Shown: in pieces, positions 27,541 through 39,292 of the stretch | Layout of the letters: each line of letters opens with the position of its first letter | How positions within the stretch are numbered: the stretch's first letter is position 1 | Assembly: GCF_032854445.1 (NCBI RefSeq) | Contig: NC_088300.1 | Coordinates: 15,877,570-15,941,569 of the forward strand | Length of the DNA stretch: 64,000 nucleotides | Source: Liolophura sinensis | Lineage: Eukaryota; Mollusca; Polyplacophora; Chitonida; Chitonidae | Reading direction: 5' to 3' | Position numbers and translations under genes: made by a program | The notes under the pieces: generated by a model | Database searches by the model: none | Seen by the model: the letters and a program-made list of their open reading frames with translations, nothing else | Told to the model about the DNA's origin: nothing

Positions 27541-29613
27541 TTATGTGGTTGCTGTAGAGATATGACTTTTTTGGGGGCTGTACATAGTACATTTATGTGC
27601 ATAAGTGGATACGCTAGTCATCTAGCAGATATTCTTTTTGATACTTTCTAAGTAAGAGACTACTTATTTAGAAAATGTGTAATGTTAACAAACTTTGTCT
27701 TCTTGGGCAAGTAACTGTGATCCCTACCTGAGACGACAAAGGTTTTAATGATATGAAATGAATATAAACCATGGCTGTTTTTGTGTATGTATTTGAAAAT
27801 CTAAGTTGTAGATGTCATCTTGGCTAGGTCATTAAATTAGCTGTGATTGAAATAAAATCATTCTCTCTGGGGTGATTGGCTGTGCATAAGGGTAATGATG
27901 CCCTTTGGTGTGGGTGGGAGAGAAGCTACGAATATGCTGGCCAAGGTCTTAGCAATGTGTAGAAAATACTTAACTTCATATTCTCTACATATACACAGCT
28001 TAATATTGATAAATTGTTACTTAATTGTGATTTGCTGAGAGAACACCAGTCCAGTGACCTTGTCTTTGCAATGTCTTCAGGGTCAGACCTTTTGTCATAT
28101 TGAGCACTTTTCTCAGACCTTTAAACTTTTGTGACCAGAGCTTATTCTCTTGTATATGTTTTATGGGACCCAAAGGTAACAGGGTTGAAGGAATCTCAAT
28201 TAGACACGTTAACTCATACTGTACATAGACATCTTTAACTTACATTACTTGTACATTGTCAGTTGCAGTTGTCATTTAGGATTCAAAGAGCACCAGTCCC
28301 ATTTCAAAAAAAAGGTTACCAAAAAGGACAAAAATATATTCGGCATGAATTTGTGAAAGATTTTTTGTATTCATTATGTATTCATGTTAAAATTTTAGTG
28401 TTTAGCATGGAACTTAAATTCTGGGGTAAGAAAGCAATGTTTGTAATCACTTTTAAGTAATCAAGATTCACCTTGTCACGGAAGGCACTACTAGGCCTAT
28501 AGTGCACACCCCAAACTTTGTTGATAAATGTAATTATGTTGAACCATATTAAAAATATATGCAGGTATTAAGTAAGTGTTTAAACTGTGAAAATGAGCTT
28601 TCCATTCTAGCTATCATACAAGGTTAAAAATCCATGACAGAAAATAGGACACAGAAATGAAATGGCTTGAGATGTTTTATTTCCTTGTGCATTTACTAAA
28701 GCTATAGTAAACTGGCTGTAGCAGAATGATCACTTAATACATTGTGAACAGGTTAGGCCAGTGGATTGTATTATCCAACCCAGAGATCTGTTTTAGCCAT
28801 CAGAAGACACTGTGTGCAGGCTATTTTCACCACAGTCCTCCGGACAACAGCACTCATAGCTCAGCAGTTCCCTCTTTAAATTAAAACTGTTCCACTTTAA
28901 ATGCATTGATTATGTTGTTTAAATAGCTGCCACTGATTACTTGTGCATTTTGTCAACTGCGCAAGATCTTGATTACCATGCTTATTCTTTATAATTTTAG
29001 AATGTTGAATGCTGTTCTCATAATGCTCTCAATGGGTTCACATGCTCAACAGTGTGAATATAGTGAGTTTTCTTAAGAATCAGAGTGTGCTAAAATTGTA
29101 TACTCTTATATCTAGAGGGTGTTTGGTTTCTAGTTATTTATTCGCAAATCAGTTGTTTTCATATCGTTTATACTATGCTCACACTTTCAATTAAATTTTG
29201 TTTGAAATTTTGATGTTTGCTGGTAATTGTTATTTTTATGCGCATATGTAAGTACACATGTTCCAATAGCAGTGATAGATTACACTTGTACACCCAGAAT
29301 GTATTCAGGTTTAGAAAAAAAGTGTTCCTTGTTGTGGAAGATTTTAAAAATTTCAGATTAATATGTAATAGTAGAAGTTCCTGTGTTTGAAATCAATTGT
29401 CTCTAAAGTATTGTTACCCTGTTTAATTTAAGTTTAATTCCAGCAAATGAAAACTGTTCAGTCAATGTTTCATCCTTCGTAGAGTAAAATGGCATTTAAA
29501 CAAGAATTTGCACTGCTTAATAATTGTAGTGCAGCATTTTCTTGGGCAGTTATTTAAGATGGTCTGTGCCTTTGTTATTTTACTTGAGGCTCAACGATGA
29601 AGATTAAAATGCT

Positions 29614-29697
29614 GGTTATCTACAATGTGACAATCCTGATGAAGTCTGTAATGAAGGTTATCTACAGTGTGACAATCCTGATGAAGTCTGTAATGAA
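29614..29697. repeat. 42-bp direct duplication
   Basis: Two copies (29614 and 29656) of a unit starting ggttatctacaatgtgacaa, differing by one base. Confidence 0.9.
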
Positions 29698-31314
29698 TAT
29701 TGTATGTTGTTATCTTGTAAAATGTCTCAAGCTCACAAATGTTTACAGCCTCACACACTTTGTTAGAGAATAGAAAAGATTCAATGCAAAGAAACTTGTG
29801 AAAATGTGTGAAGTTATGGTGACCTGGACAAGATTTCACACCAGAACATACTGTCTTTAACATAAGTTGTATTTAGCATCACAAATCAAATTTTATTGAC
29901 ATATTTTATATTTACAAAAATTTATGTGTTTTTAAGTGTTGTGACATAGATGTCTTTCTAACAACAAAACAGAAAAAAATATCATGAAATATTTCCGTGG
30001 TTTTGAAATGTCTGGTGGTGTTATCAAAGTGAAATGACTTAAAAATATGACTGCAAAGTACTAATTTTTTTTTTTTGTCAGTTTTACCTGTGTGTTGCTT
30101 TGTGGGTACCAGTGTACAAATATTATTTCAAAATACTGGATTGACATGTACCAATAGGAAGCATTCCATTGTGTTTTACATGACATGAGACTAACATGTA
30201 ATTTATGAATTCCATACTTGGTATGAATTTTCTTCTTACATTTGACCACTTGTGTGTATAAAAGGTCAGTGATGTAATATCTGCGGGATTGACCAAAGTT
30301 ACCTGACCATGCTGTTTTATTTATGAAATGTGACTCCGATGTTCTGTTGAAATTTGCTTTGACAAAAATCCTTACATGATCAGCTAAGGCATTTAGTCAG
30401 TACAAGTCAATGAAGCACTAAAATATGCATGTTTATGCCTTGTGAGGTGTTACAAAGGTCAGAGCTTTGGTGTAACAGATCTGCGTGATGACCAGGTGTC
30501 TCATCTCTTCTTCCCACCTCGTCAGTTAATCACTGATCGTCACCACACCTGAGCTTTCTTGTTTATCTCAGACTTATCTGTTAACAGCCGCTGTTAAGAT
30601 GTATATTTTTGCACCTGAATTTGTACAGAAGCTGACTGTTGTACATGGTAGTGTTGCTAAAGTTTGCCACAGCATCTGTTCTTATGCCATTTCTGTGTTT
30701 TCGTGACATCTAAGAATTGCCTTTTAATAAATGTTATTTAATATCAGAACATGACTGTGTGATGAGTGTCTTCCTTGGAAGAGAGTATGTGTCATTGTTG
30801 GTTTCTGTAGGTTTTCCGAAGGATGGAATGTGTCAGGATGGCATGTTGCTAAAATATCTGGCAACAAAGGCGAAAATCTCTCCCTACAAAAAAAAAATCA
30901 ATGCCATTGGGCCTGATTGATCAGCATGTCCCGCCTGCTAAAGCTGTTAATACCTCTGTACACAACCTCTTTTGCTTTATGAGCTCAACTACACAGAAAC
31001 CATGATTTATCGTTGAAGAGAACAAGAGTGCACAGCTAAAAGGGTCGATTGGTTTTGTATGGGAAATTTTCACCATTGTGTTGTCTACAATTTCATGTCA
31101 ATATTTTAAGAGAAGTCTTGTTTTACAAAGCTGTTGCAACACTGCAGTGTGTTCTTATATTTCCTATATTTTTATGAAAAACCTCCTATATTCTTGCTGA
31201 GAGACGCTCTGAGAGCTCAACACTGGGTCAAACAAGGTTTACCATCGTGACATATGTCTTCATCTATTTGTTGATATGGTCGTTACGCCAGGTGCGTCAC
31301 AAGAACTGGTTTTG

Positions 31315-31980
31315 GTATGCTCTCCAGACACATCAATCAGTAACCAGTCAAGCATGTTGGGCTTCATGTATAGGTAAATCAGTCACTGAGAGTTCAGTGT
31401 TCCAAAGTCTTGGAATATCAACCAGTAACCAATCAACAGTGCTGAGCAATAGGTCAGCCAGTCAGTGGGTCTTCAGTATGCCAAAACGCAGACTTATCAA
31501 CCAGTAAACCAGTCAGTAATGTTGAGCTTTGGGTCAGCCGCTCAATGTAATATCAGTAGGTGAAGCCCCAGACATATTAGTGAGTACCCAGTCAATAATG
31601 TTGAGCTACAGGGATTTCAGTATGCCATAACCCAGACATCTACCAGTAACCAGTCAAAGATGTTGAGCTATAGGTCAGTCACTCACTGTGATTTCAGTAT
31701 GCCATAACCCAGACATCAACCAGTAACCAAAGATGTTGAGCTCTAGGTCAGCCGCTCACTGCAATTTCAGTATGCCATAACCCAGACATCAACCAGTAAC
31801 CAGTCAAAGATGTTGAGCTATAGGTCAGTCGTTCACTGTGATTTCAGTATGCCATAACCCAGTAAACAGTGAAAGATGTTGAGCTATGGGTCAGCCGCTC
31901 AGTGTGATTTTAGTATGCCATTACCCAGTAAACAGTGAAAGATGTTTAGCTATAAATCAGTCACTCACTAAGAAAATTTC
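31315..31980. repeat. Degenerate tandem array, unit about 77 bp
   Basis: Unit core 'aaccagtcaaagatgttgag' plus 'gtatgccataacccagacat'. About eight copies are seen; the left ones are strongly diverged, those from 31610 on much closer. Lies downstream of ERO1. Confidence 0.87.
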
Positions 31981-32897
31981 CTTAGTTACATGACTGTAAG
32001 ATTTTCTTTGCAGAAGTCTGTTAATGATTAACATCGATGTATTCTGTGAAGTTTTACGCCCAAAAAATTGTGAAAAACTGTCTAGAGGTTGTCTGTAACA
32101 TGCTACTGGCCACTAACAAACTTGTATTAGACTTATAACATTCCATTGCCATTTACCTGCTGAAGATGAAGTGAAAGGTAGATGATGTTTGGAGAGTTTT
32201 ACCAAATATATACCTGTAGTAGAAACTGGCAAACTTACTACATCATGTAATTGGAGCCAAACATTATTTGGCTAATCTAGAGCATACATTGATCTTGAGG
32301 CATCCGGGTCATACTTTCCAGACATCATGAAATACACATCTCTCATGGAATAAATGATTATGGTTTAACACCACGTAGGCAATGTTTTGCTCATATTGTG
32401 GCGATTGTCCGACGGAAGGTACACACTATACAGTATTGAACATCTGCACGGCATGGCCTTGATGGGCCATTCTGGCTTTTCGAATGGCTGTTTAACGCTG
32501 AGTTACATGTTCATTGATGTCATATTCCTTAGAAGCCCACTGGGACATACTATCCATGAATGTTCTACCACTTGGTCCTGCTGGTCCTGCGTTCCCCAGA
32601 AGTTCATCGACGACGCCATGTCCAAAAATGTTAGACCATCGATGGAAAATATGCACAAAATAGGGGAGTTATAAAATATTCCTCCAACATATATATACAT
32701 ATTTATTGATTTATTTTGCATTATTTTGGCATACAGCATAATTTTCTTTATTTACCTTAAAATCATCATCATTTTTTGAGTTCCGATTTGTTCAGATTTT
32801 TTTGACCATTAACCTTCAAAATTAGTGCTCAACTCAAGATGTCTGCAGAAATAATGTCGCAAGTTAAGACTAAGTCTGACACAACTATATATATATA

Positions 32898-32964
32898 TTT
32901 TGCTAATCTGACCCGGTTATCATATATATATATATATATATGATAACCGGGTCAGATTAGCAAA
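32898..32964. repeat. 67-bp palindrome with TA core
   Basis: Arms of 24 bp (tttgctaatctgacccggtt + atca, 32898-32921) are perfectly complementary to 32941-32964, and the 19-bp centre is (TA)n. The whole could fold as one hairpin or cruciform. Confidence 0.95.
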
Positions 32965-33907
32965 TACACTGGCTGATAATAATGTAGAACATAACCACTG
33001 AAACTTGTTGAAAGGTTTTATTTGTAGATATTTGTAGACAGATTCATACAGAGCACATATCTGATTCCAATAATCACTGGGAATGTTCTAAAACACATGA
33101 CCAAAACAAGCCAGATAAAACAGGGGTCCTGAAAACAATAATTATAAATCTTGGAATTTGATAAGCAACAAACCATTCAGACCCTGTCAGGTCTCGTTTT
33201 GGGAGCATTTTACAGTTACAGTGACTAGCAATAGTGAAAAGCCATACAATATTACATGAGTTAAAAACAAAAGCTTTGCTTTGTACAAGCATTACAACAT
33301 GCGCTTAATATACTCAAGTATAATGTATATGTACACAGTCTGATCCAAGATATACATGTGATTGAGAAGATAATGTACCTGTACTAGAATAGTGTTTATA
33401 TGGCATTTTCTACTATGAACTTTTCTTTATTGTCTTTTTCTCTCTGTACTTCCCTAGCTTTTTACATGCAAAGCAAGCCATACATAAGAAGTAAGAGGAT
33501 AAATGATTTATTCAAAATGGAATTTTAGGAACTTCAGTGAGTTAAGCGATAGAAACTTCTCACTTTGGACCTTTTTTTCCAGTTCCATAAAACTTTACTA
33601 ACACATTTAAAGCCTGTTGTGTAATGGGGAACTTGTAAAACTCCTTCCTGCTTGTATCAAGAAGATCCAAAGCTATAATCTCACTGGTTCTTTCCTTTAT
33701 TATGTCACAATTATCGGTGTATGCATTCTCACAAGACATATATGAAGTACACACACACTGCAACGTCACAGAAGGAAACAGAGTCTTTTGAACCTTTTGT
33801 GTGACTCATCTTCAAGTCTCCCATTGAAAGACATCAGCTATATATGTAATGAAATTATGCAACATAAATCAAGGAAAGAATGAAAAAATTCTGATCACTA
33901 TTCCAAA

Positions 33908-33975
33908 AAAAAAAAAAAAAACAGTTGGGTGAGGACTATTTTATTTATTTATGTTCTGTTTTTGGGTTTTTTTTT
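33908..33975. repeat. A-tract and T-rich low complexity
   Basis: A run of about 18 A starting near 33906, followed by TTTATTTATTTATG and a T9 run. Simple sequence just before the 76-bp array. Confidence 0.8.
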
Positions 33976-34018
33976 AATGTTTTCAAGGCATGCAACTGTT
34001 GACGTTAAAACAAAAGAA

Positions 34019-34702
34019 GTTCATGAAAACGTTACTACTTGTGTGCAAGAGAAGTCCAGAACATGATAGGGCAGGTCTGTGCTAGAGGCTGGAGGTTCAT
34101 GAAAACGTTACTACTTGTGTGCAAGAGAAGTCCAGAACATGATAGGGCAGGTCTGTGCTAGAGGCTGGAGGTTCATGAAAACGTTACTACTTGTGTGCAA
34201 GAGAAGTCCAGAACATGATAGGGCATGTCTGTGCTAGAGGCTGGAGGTTCATGAAAACGTTACTACTTGTGTGCAAGAGAAGTCCAGAACATGATAGGGC
34301 ATGTCTGTGCTAGAGGCTGGAGGTTCATGAAAACGTTACTACTTGTGTGCAAGAGAAGTCCAGAACATGATAGGGCATGTCTGTGCTAGAGGCTGGAGGT
34401 TCATGAAAACGTTACTACTTGTGTGCAAGAGAAGTCCAGAACATGATAGGGCATGTCTGTGCTAGAGGCTGGAGGTTCATGAAAACGTTACTACTTGTGT
34501 GCAAGAGAAGTCCAGAACATGATAGGGCATGTCTGTGCTAGAGGCTGGAGGTTCATGAAAACGTTACTACTTGTGTGCAAGAGAAGTCCAGAACATGATA
34601 GGGCATGTCTGTGCTAGAGGCTGGAGGTTCATGAAAACGTTACTACTTGTGTGCAAGAGAAGTCCAGAACATGATAGGGCATGTCTGTGCTAGAGGCTGG
34701 AG
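34019..34702. repeat. 76-bp minisatellite, 9 copies
   Basis: Unit begins gttcatgaaaacgttactac and ends ctgtgctagaggctggag. Starts fall every 76 bp from 34019 to 34627. The only difference I see is gggcaggtct in copies 1-2 versus gggcatgtct in copies 3-9. Such uniformity means recent expansion. Confidence 0.98.
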
Positions 34703-35394
34703 AAAAATCCTTTGAAATGTAACTGACACACACATTAACACAGACAAAAACCTATTCCGCACTATGCCATAACATGGCTTGAGTTGCTTTTATGTCTATC
34801 TACATGGCATAATAACCCCTACACAATTATCCAGGTTGGTTATTTCAAGGCGCTTCATGATTCAGACACTAAACCTGGCTAAAACTTTGCTTAAATAAAT
34901 GGCCTCCATTACACAGAGTTAAGCAAACACCATTTTAACAGTGCTATATAATTTTAAGTATCTGGGATAAAAGTCAAAGTTCATTTGTTCTGTTTATGGT
35001 GATTTTAGATACACAAGTATAATTCATCATTCATGTTTGCAGTCTTAATTGCAATGATTTTAAGACAGCCATTAAAATCCCATGATCTAAACTGTTGATG
35101 CACAACAAGAGAAAGAGAAACTGCAGGGTTTCCAGTGATAAAAGGATGGATTTCCTCACAAGATAATCCATGGGCTAAACATATATATCTATTTACACAT
35201 AAATATACAATATTATGTACATAGTATTATTTTTATGTCAGTAAAGAAGTGTGCCACTTATACATGGAGAAGATCTTTTGAAAACAAACAAAGCCCTTTT
35301 CAATACCAAACACTGCATCTTTTGTGGCCCTAGAAATGGCTCACTGTACTTTTAGAGGCCAGGGGTGTTGTTTAATATACCTTTGTTTTCATTG

Positions 35395-35600
35395 TGTCAT
35401 ACACTCTAACATTGGCAGCCCTGGATGTAACCTACTGTACATTTTGTTACCATGGGTGTCACATAGTGTATCTCTTGTTGCCATAGGTGTTGCACATTGT
35501 GTCTTTTGTTGCCTTGGATGTGGTACACTGTAGTATCTGTTGTCATGGGTGTGGCACATTGTATTCCGGTTGTTGCCCTGGATGTTCCTGTTCAGCAACC
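35395..35600. repeat. Degenerate tandem repeat, unit about 36 bp
   Basis: About five copies of a unit like 'gttgccatgggtgtggcaca' + 'ttgtgtcttt'. It produces overlapping chance ORFs on both strands. Confidence 0.75.
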
Positions 35601-38029
35601 TGTACAGCAAAGACACCATATATATTTTTTGGAACAATGTCTCCAAAATTCATTAATTTGGTCAATAAATCTTTCAAGTCAGAAGATGTTCTTAATGAAA
35701 GCCTGACATAAACATTTACACTATATCTATCTGCATATGGTTACAGAAAAAGACAATGTTTTGGTAAAGAATTCTGCTTACCTGTGGATAAAAATACACA
35801 CAGTAATTTGTTTGAACTACAGTGAACAAGGTCATGTAATATATACAGAAATATGATAATCTAATAAAATTAATTCAACCCGATATACTTTCACTGTACA
35901 ATACTGCTTCAATTTGGTAATAAATAAAATCTATATTGGTTCAGAAAAAGAAGTTCTCAAAACATCCTACTATTAATAACAATACGTAATATTTATCACT
36001 ATCAAAAAGCCATTGTTCAGTAGCAAAACAAGTAATATACTGGAATATTGGGTCCTGGATAATCATGTAGCTATTTTTAGCTATTGTAGATTTCCCCCAT
36101 TGGTGGCACTAAAAGAGGGTTGGCAGAGTGTGTGACTGGCTTACTGTACTTCTTATCCCCCGGTTTTTTTTTTTTGGTCAGCATCCATTTTTCTTAGGCA
36201 GCCCCTAAAAATAATAATTGAGAGCCCAATGCCTCACCCCCACCTCACGACACCCTCACACTGGAAATGGTTCTACTGTTCTTGAACATGGCTGATACAT
36301 TAAGATTACATAAACACTGTACGAAATCAAACACAAAAAATCTTAGTAACAATATACACACATTGTATGTAGATAGTTTAGTGACTTCTAACAGAGATCA
36401 CCACAGAGCTAATATCGCTTTTAAGAGCCTCTTCTAAGAGATGATAATTCTTGCACTTCCCTTATTGTAAATGTACTTATTGTATTATATACCTCTAACC
36501 ATAGAGTAATTTTTTTAAGTTACATATATCTATGCATGGAAAACAATTAACCAGGACTGATGCAGTCAGGTTCAAAAGAGACAGGACACTGTCGATAGCA
36601 TGATAATTTGTCTAAACATGCCTCTTATACAATACATACAGGTCACATTCCCTGGATATGGCGTACCAAACACATCTATAACACCAGTAATATAACAGAG
36701 CTGTTCTCAATATTAGAGAGCAGGTACGTACATAAATATAATCCAAGATGTTTGCAATACACTAGTAAATAAGATGCTGAACAAAGGTATTATGCCAGCT
36801 TTACAGTTATACAGCACCAGCACAGGCAACTGTTTATTATTTGTATTTCAGCACATGTCCAACTGCCCCCTTGGGAAGGCACAATTACACACAAAATTAA
36901 ACTGGAGAAGATTCCACAAACCCACTTCTGACTTAAGTCAAAATGTAAGACCTCTTCACAATGCTGAATATTTGGTACTGGAAGTTTAAATTTTGGCCAG
37001 TTTGTCTTCAGATAAAATTCAGGAGGTGCTCAAAATTTTTCTCTCTATAACCCAAAAATGAGCTACAAAATCATATTTTAAATTTTGACAAGTCAGAAAT
37101 GGCTTTGTGGAATTGGCCCCTGATGCCTTTAAATAGACCTGCCGGCTCCCTCAAGGACATACAGGCCAATGAGGTGACATATCACTACAGTAGTACAGCC
37201 AGGCAAGACATACTATTCTAAACAAAATAAAATAGCAAAGCATGGATTGCATGTCACCAGCAAAACAAACCTGCTTAAGTGGTTTATTGTGTCAGTATGT
37301 TTGTAATGTGTCAACATGTTGGTAATGTCTGAAAGCAATTACAGAACAGGCATAACTTGTAGGTTTTGACAACATCCTTGACTGGTCTATGTTTGGTCCA
37401 TAGTGCTTCACACACCACATGCAAAACCCACTTTAAAGTGATGAGGTTTTCACGATCTCACCACTCCTGACAATTGGAATGTTACAACGTGGCAGTTTCC
37501 AGTTGGAACTCTTTTGTCATTAAAGATAAAGCTGTCCAACTGTGTAATGTGACTTAGGCAAACATTGTTGACATTAATTTACCCATCACCGGTGTATCTG
37601 CATTCCACTGTTGAAGAACTTCAAGTTCATAAATATGCAGCGTTTTTTCCATCATTCATCTTCTCAAAAATAATTTTTGTGAAACTTTTTTCAGATGATG
37701 TTATAGTATATGGTGATTATTTCACTAACACGACACAGTAGGACATTTTTTACCTTCAACAACAAAAGAGCTTAACCTCAAACTCCCCTATTTATCAACA
37801 TAAACAATGTAAGATGGCGACACAAAAAACAAGCAGAAAAGAAAATGTTGACCCGTATGCAAGTTCAAAATAGCTGAGAGATTTGAGATTTGGACTTGTT
37901 GAAAGCTCTGGGTCAAAGGCTACTCCAATAATAATGCCGATGCTATAGAGAAGAACAAATCTAAAAACCAGATTTGTTCAGGTAAGGTTATGACTATCCC
38001 ATCAGGAGGTTTGTCTGGTATCTGGATAA

Positions 38030-38147
38030 GTTGGTGGTTTTATTGTGTCCCTCACCCAAAACCTAATGGCATTAATGTAATCAGCAAAAAATTCTCCAGT
38101 ACAACATAAAGCACCAATCAAATAAATCCATACATATAAATAAATCA
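38030..38147 (+). mobile_element. SINE 3' fragment
   Basis: Ends 'aagcaccaatcaaataaatc' after a diverged body, matching the tail of the SINE at 24547-24813. Confidence 0.55.
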
Positions 38148-38507
38148 CGCTGTGACAAGATTACCATTACAGGATAACAACAAACACTATGTGATCTTCC
38201 TATGAGCGAATGGTGTCACCTGCCAAAGTACAAGTATTACAATGGTGGCGATTGCTTTTGAGAGCAAAACATTAATGGTAGACAATGAAACCAAATGTTG
38301 ATCACATGGGTTCAAAAGACGTCAGACACAGCTTGCAGATATTTTAGTTGATAAAACAAAGGCTCAAATTTAGGAGAATAAGTTCCTAATTGTAAACATA
38401 AACCTCTGACTGTCACAATTCAAGCAGTCAAGCATAACAATATATCTTTCCTTAGACCCAAATTGCTGCAATGCTTCTTTTCATATGCCACTGAAAATCT
38501 GAGGTAT

Positions 38508-38965
38508 TCCATCCTATAAAAACCAAAGACCTGTAGTATATTTCATCTCATAAAAACCAAAGACTTGTAATACATTTCAGTCTATAAGACTAGACCTGGA
38601 GTATATTTATCTACAAAATCAAAGACCTGTAGTATATTTCATCTCTTAAAAACCAAAGACTTGTAATATATTTCAGTCTATAAGACTACACGATTAGTAT
38701 ATTTTCATACAAAACCAAAGACCTGTAGTATATTTCAGCCTATAAAACCAAAGACCTGTAGTATATTTCAGCCTATAAAACCAAAGACCTGTAGTATATT
38801 TCAGCCTATAAAACCAAAGACCTGTAGTATATTTCAGCCTATAAAACCAAAGACCTGTAGTATATTTCAGCCTATACAACCAAAGACCTGTAGTATATTT
38901 CAGCCTATACAACCAAAGACCTGTAGTATATTTTGGCCTATACAACCAAAGACCTGTAGTATCCT
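38508..38965. repeat. 33-bp minisatellite array
   Basis: Unit begins cctataaaaccaaagacctg. Seven or so clean copies run from about 38700 to 38965; 38508-38700 holds diverged copies. The unit is 11 codons long, giving a false repeat ORF on the minus strand. It lies about 130 bp past the GPR137 stop codon, so is probably in its 3' UTR. Confidence 0.93.
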
Positions 38966-39093
38966 ATTATGTCAAACCTAAACCATTTTTAGAATGTCCA
39001 TGTTTATGCTATTGACTTCAACATATGTCCAGCTGTATCTGTTAGACCTACAGGCAGAAGGTCAAACTTGTCAGTGCCCTGTCAGTCAGGTGG

Positions 39094-39292
39094 TTATGTG
39101 CCATCGTAGAACTGCTGGTAGCTGCCCACCACACCCCTCATCTGACCACTGTGCACCAGAGCTGATGTGGTTCTTCCCGACGCTGAAGAGAAACTGCCAA
39201 ATGCTGCCCCATTGTTAACATGCCCTTGTCCCTCCTGGGGTGTCCCTTGAACGGCATGATTGTTTGAGTACTGAGAGTTGATTCCATAGTAG
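39094..39292 (-). CDS. GPR137: GPR137 exon 7, C-terminus and stop
   Basis: 199 bp after CTTCACAG. Begins [16 protein letters not shown] and ends [12 protein letters not shown], with the stop codon at 39094-39096. The Gly/Ser/Gln-rich tail is variable in the family; phase and splice site support it. Confidence 0.87.

Larger units (their letters stand above)
26383..39093. other. Spacer between ERO1 and GPR137 with both 3' UTRs; no coding sequence recognised
   Basis: No exon-like conserved block was found on either strand. It must hold the 3' UTRs of both genes, but the cleavage sites cannot be fixed: AATAAA occurs on the plus strand at 27851 and 30726, and TTTATT (minus-strand AATAAA) at several places. 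The right half is dense in tandem repeats, listed separately. ORFs here of 60-95 codons have no recognisable content. Confidence 0.7.

Noticed and set aside
35389..35711. Three overlapping 69-85 codon ORFs on both strands
   Set aside because: All arise from the ~36-bp degenerate repeat.
38694..38945. 83-codon minus-strand ORF made of 11-residue repeats
   Set aside because: It is the translation of the 33-bp minisatellite; no start context or domain.
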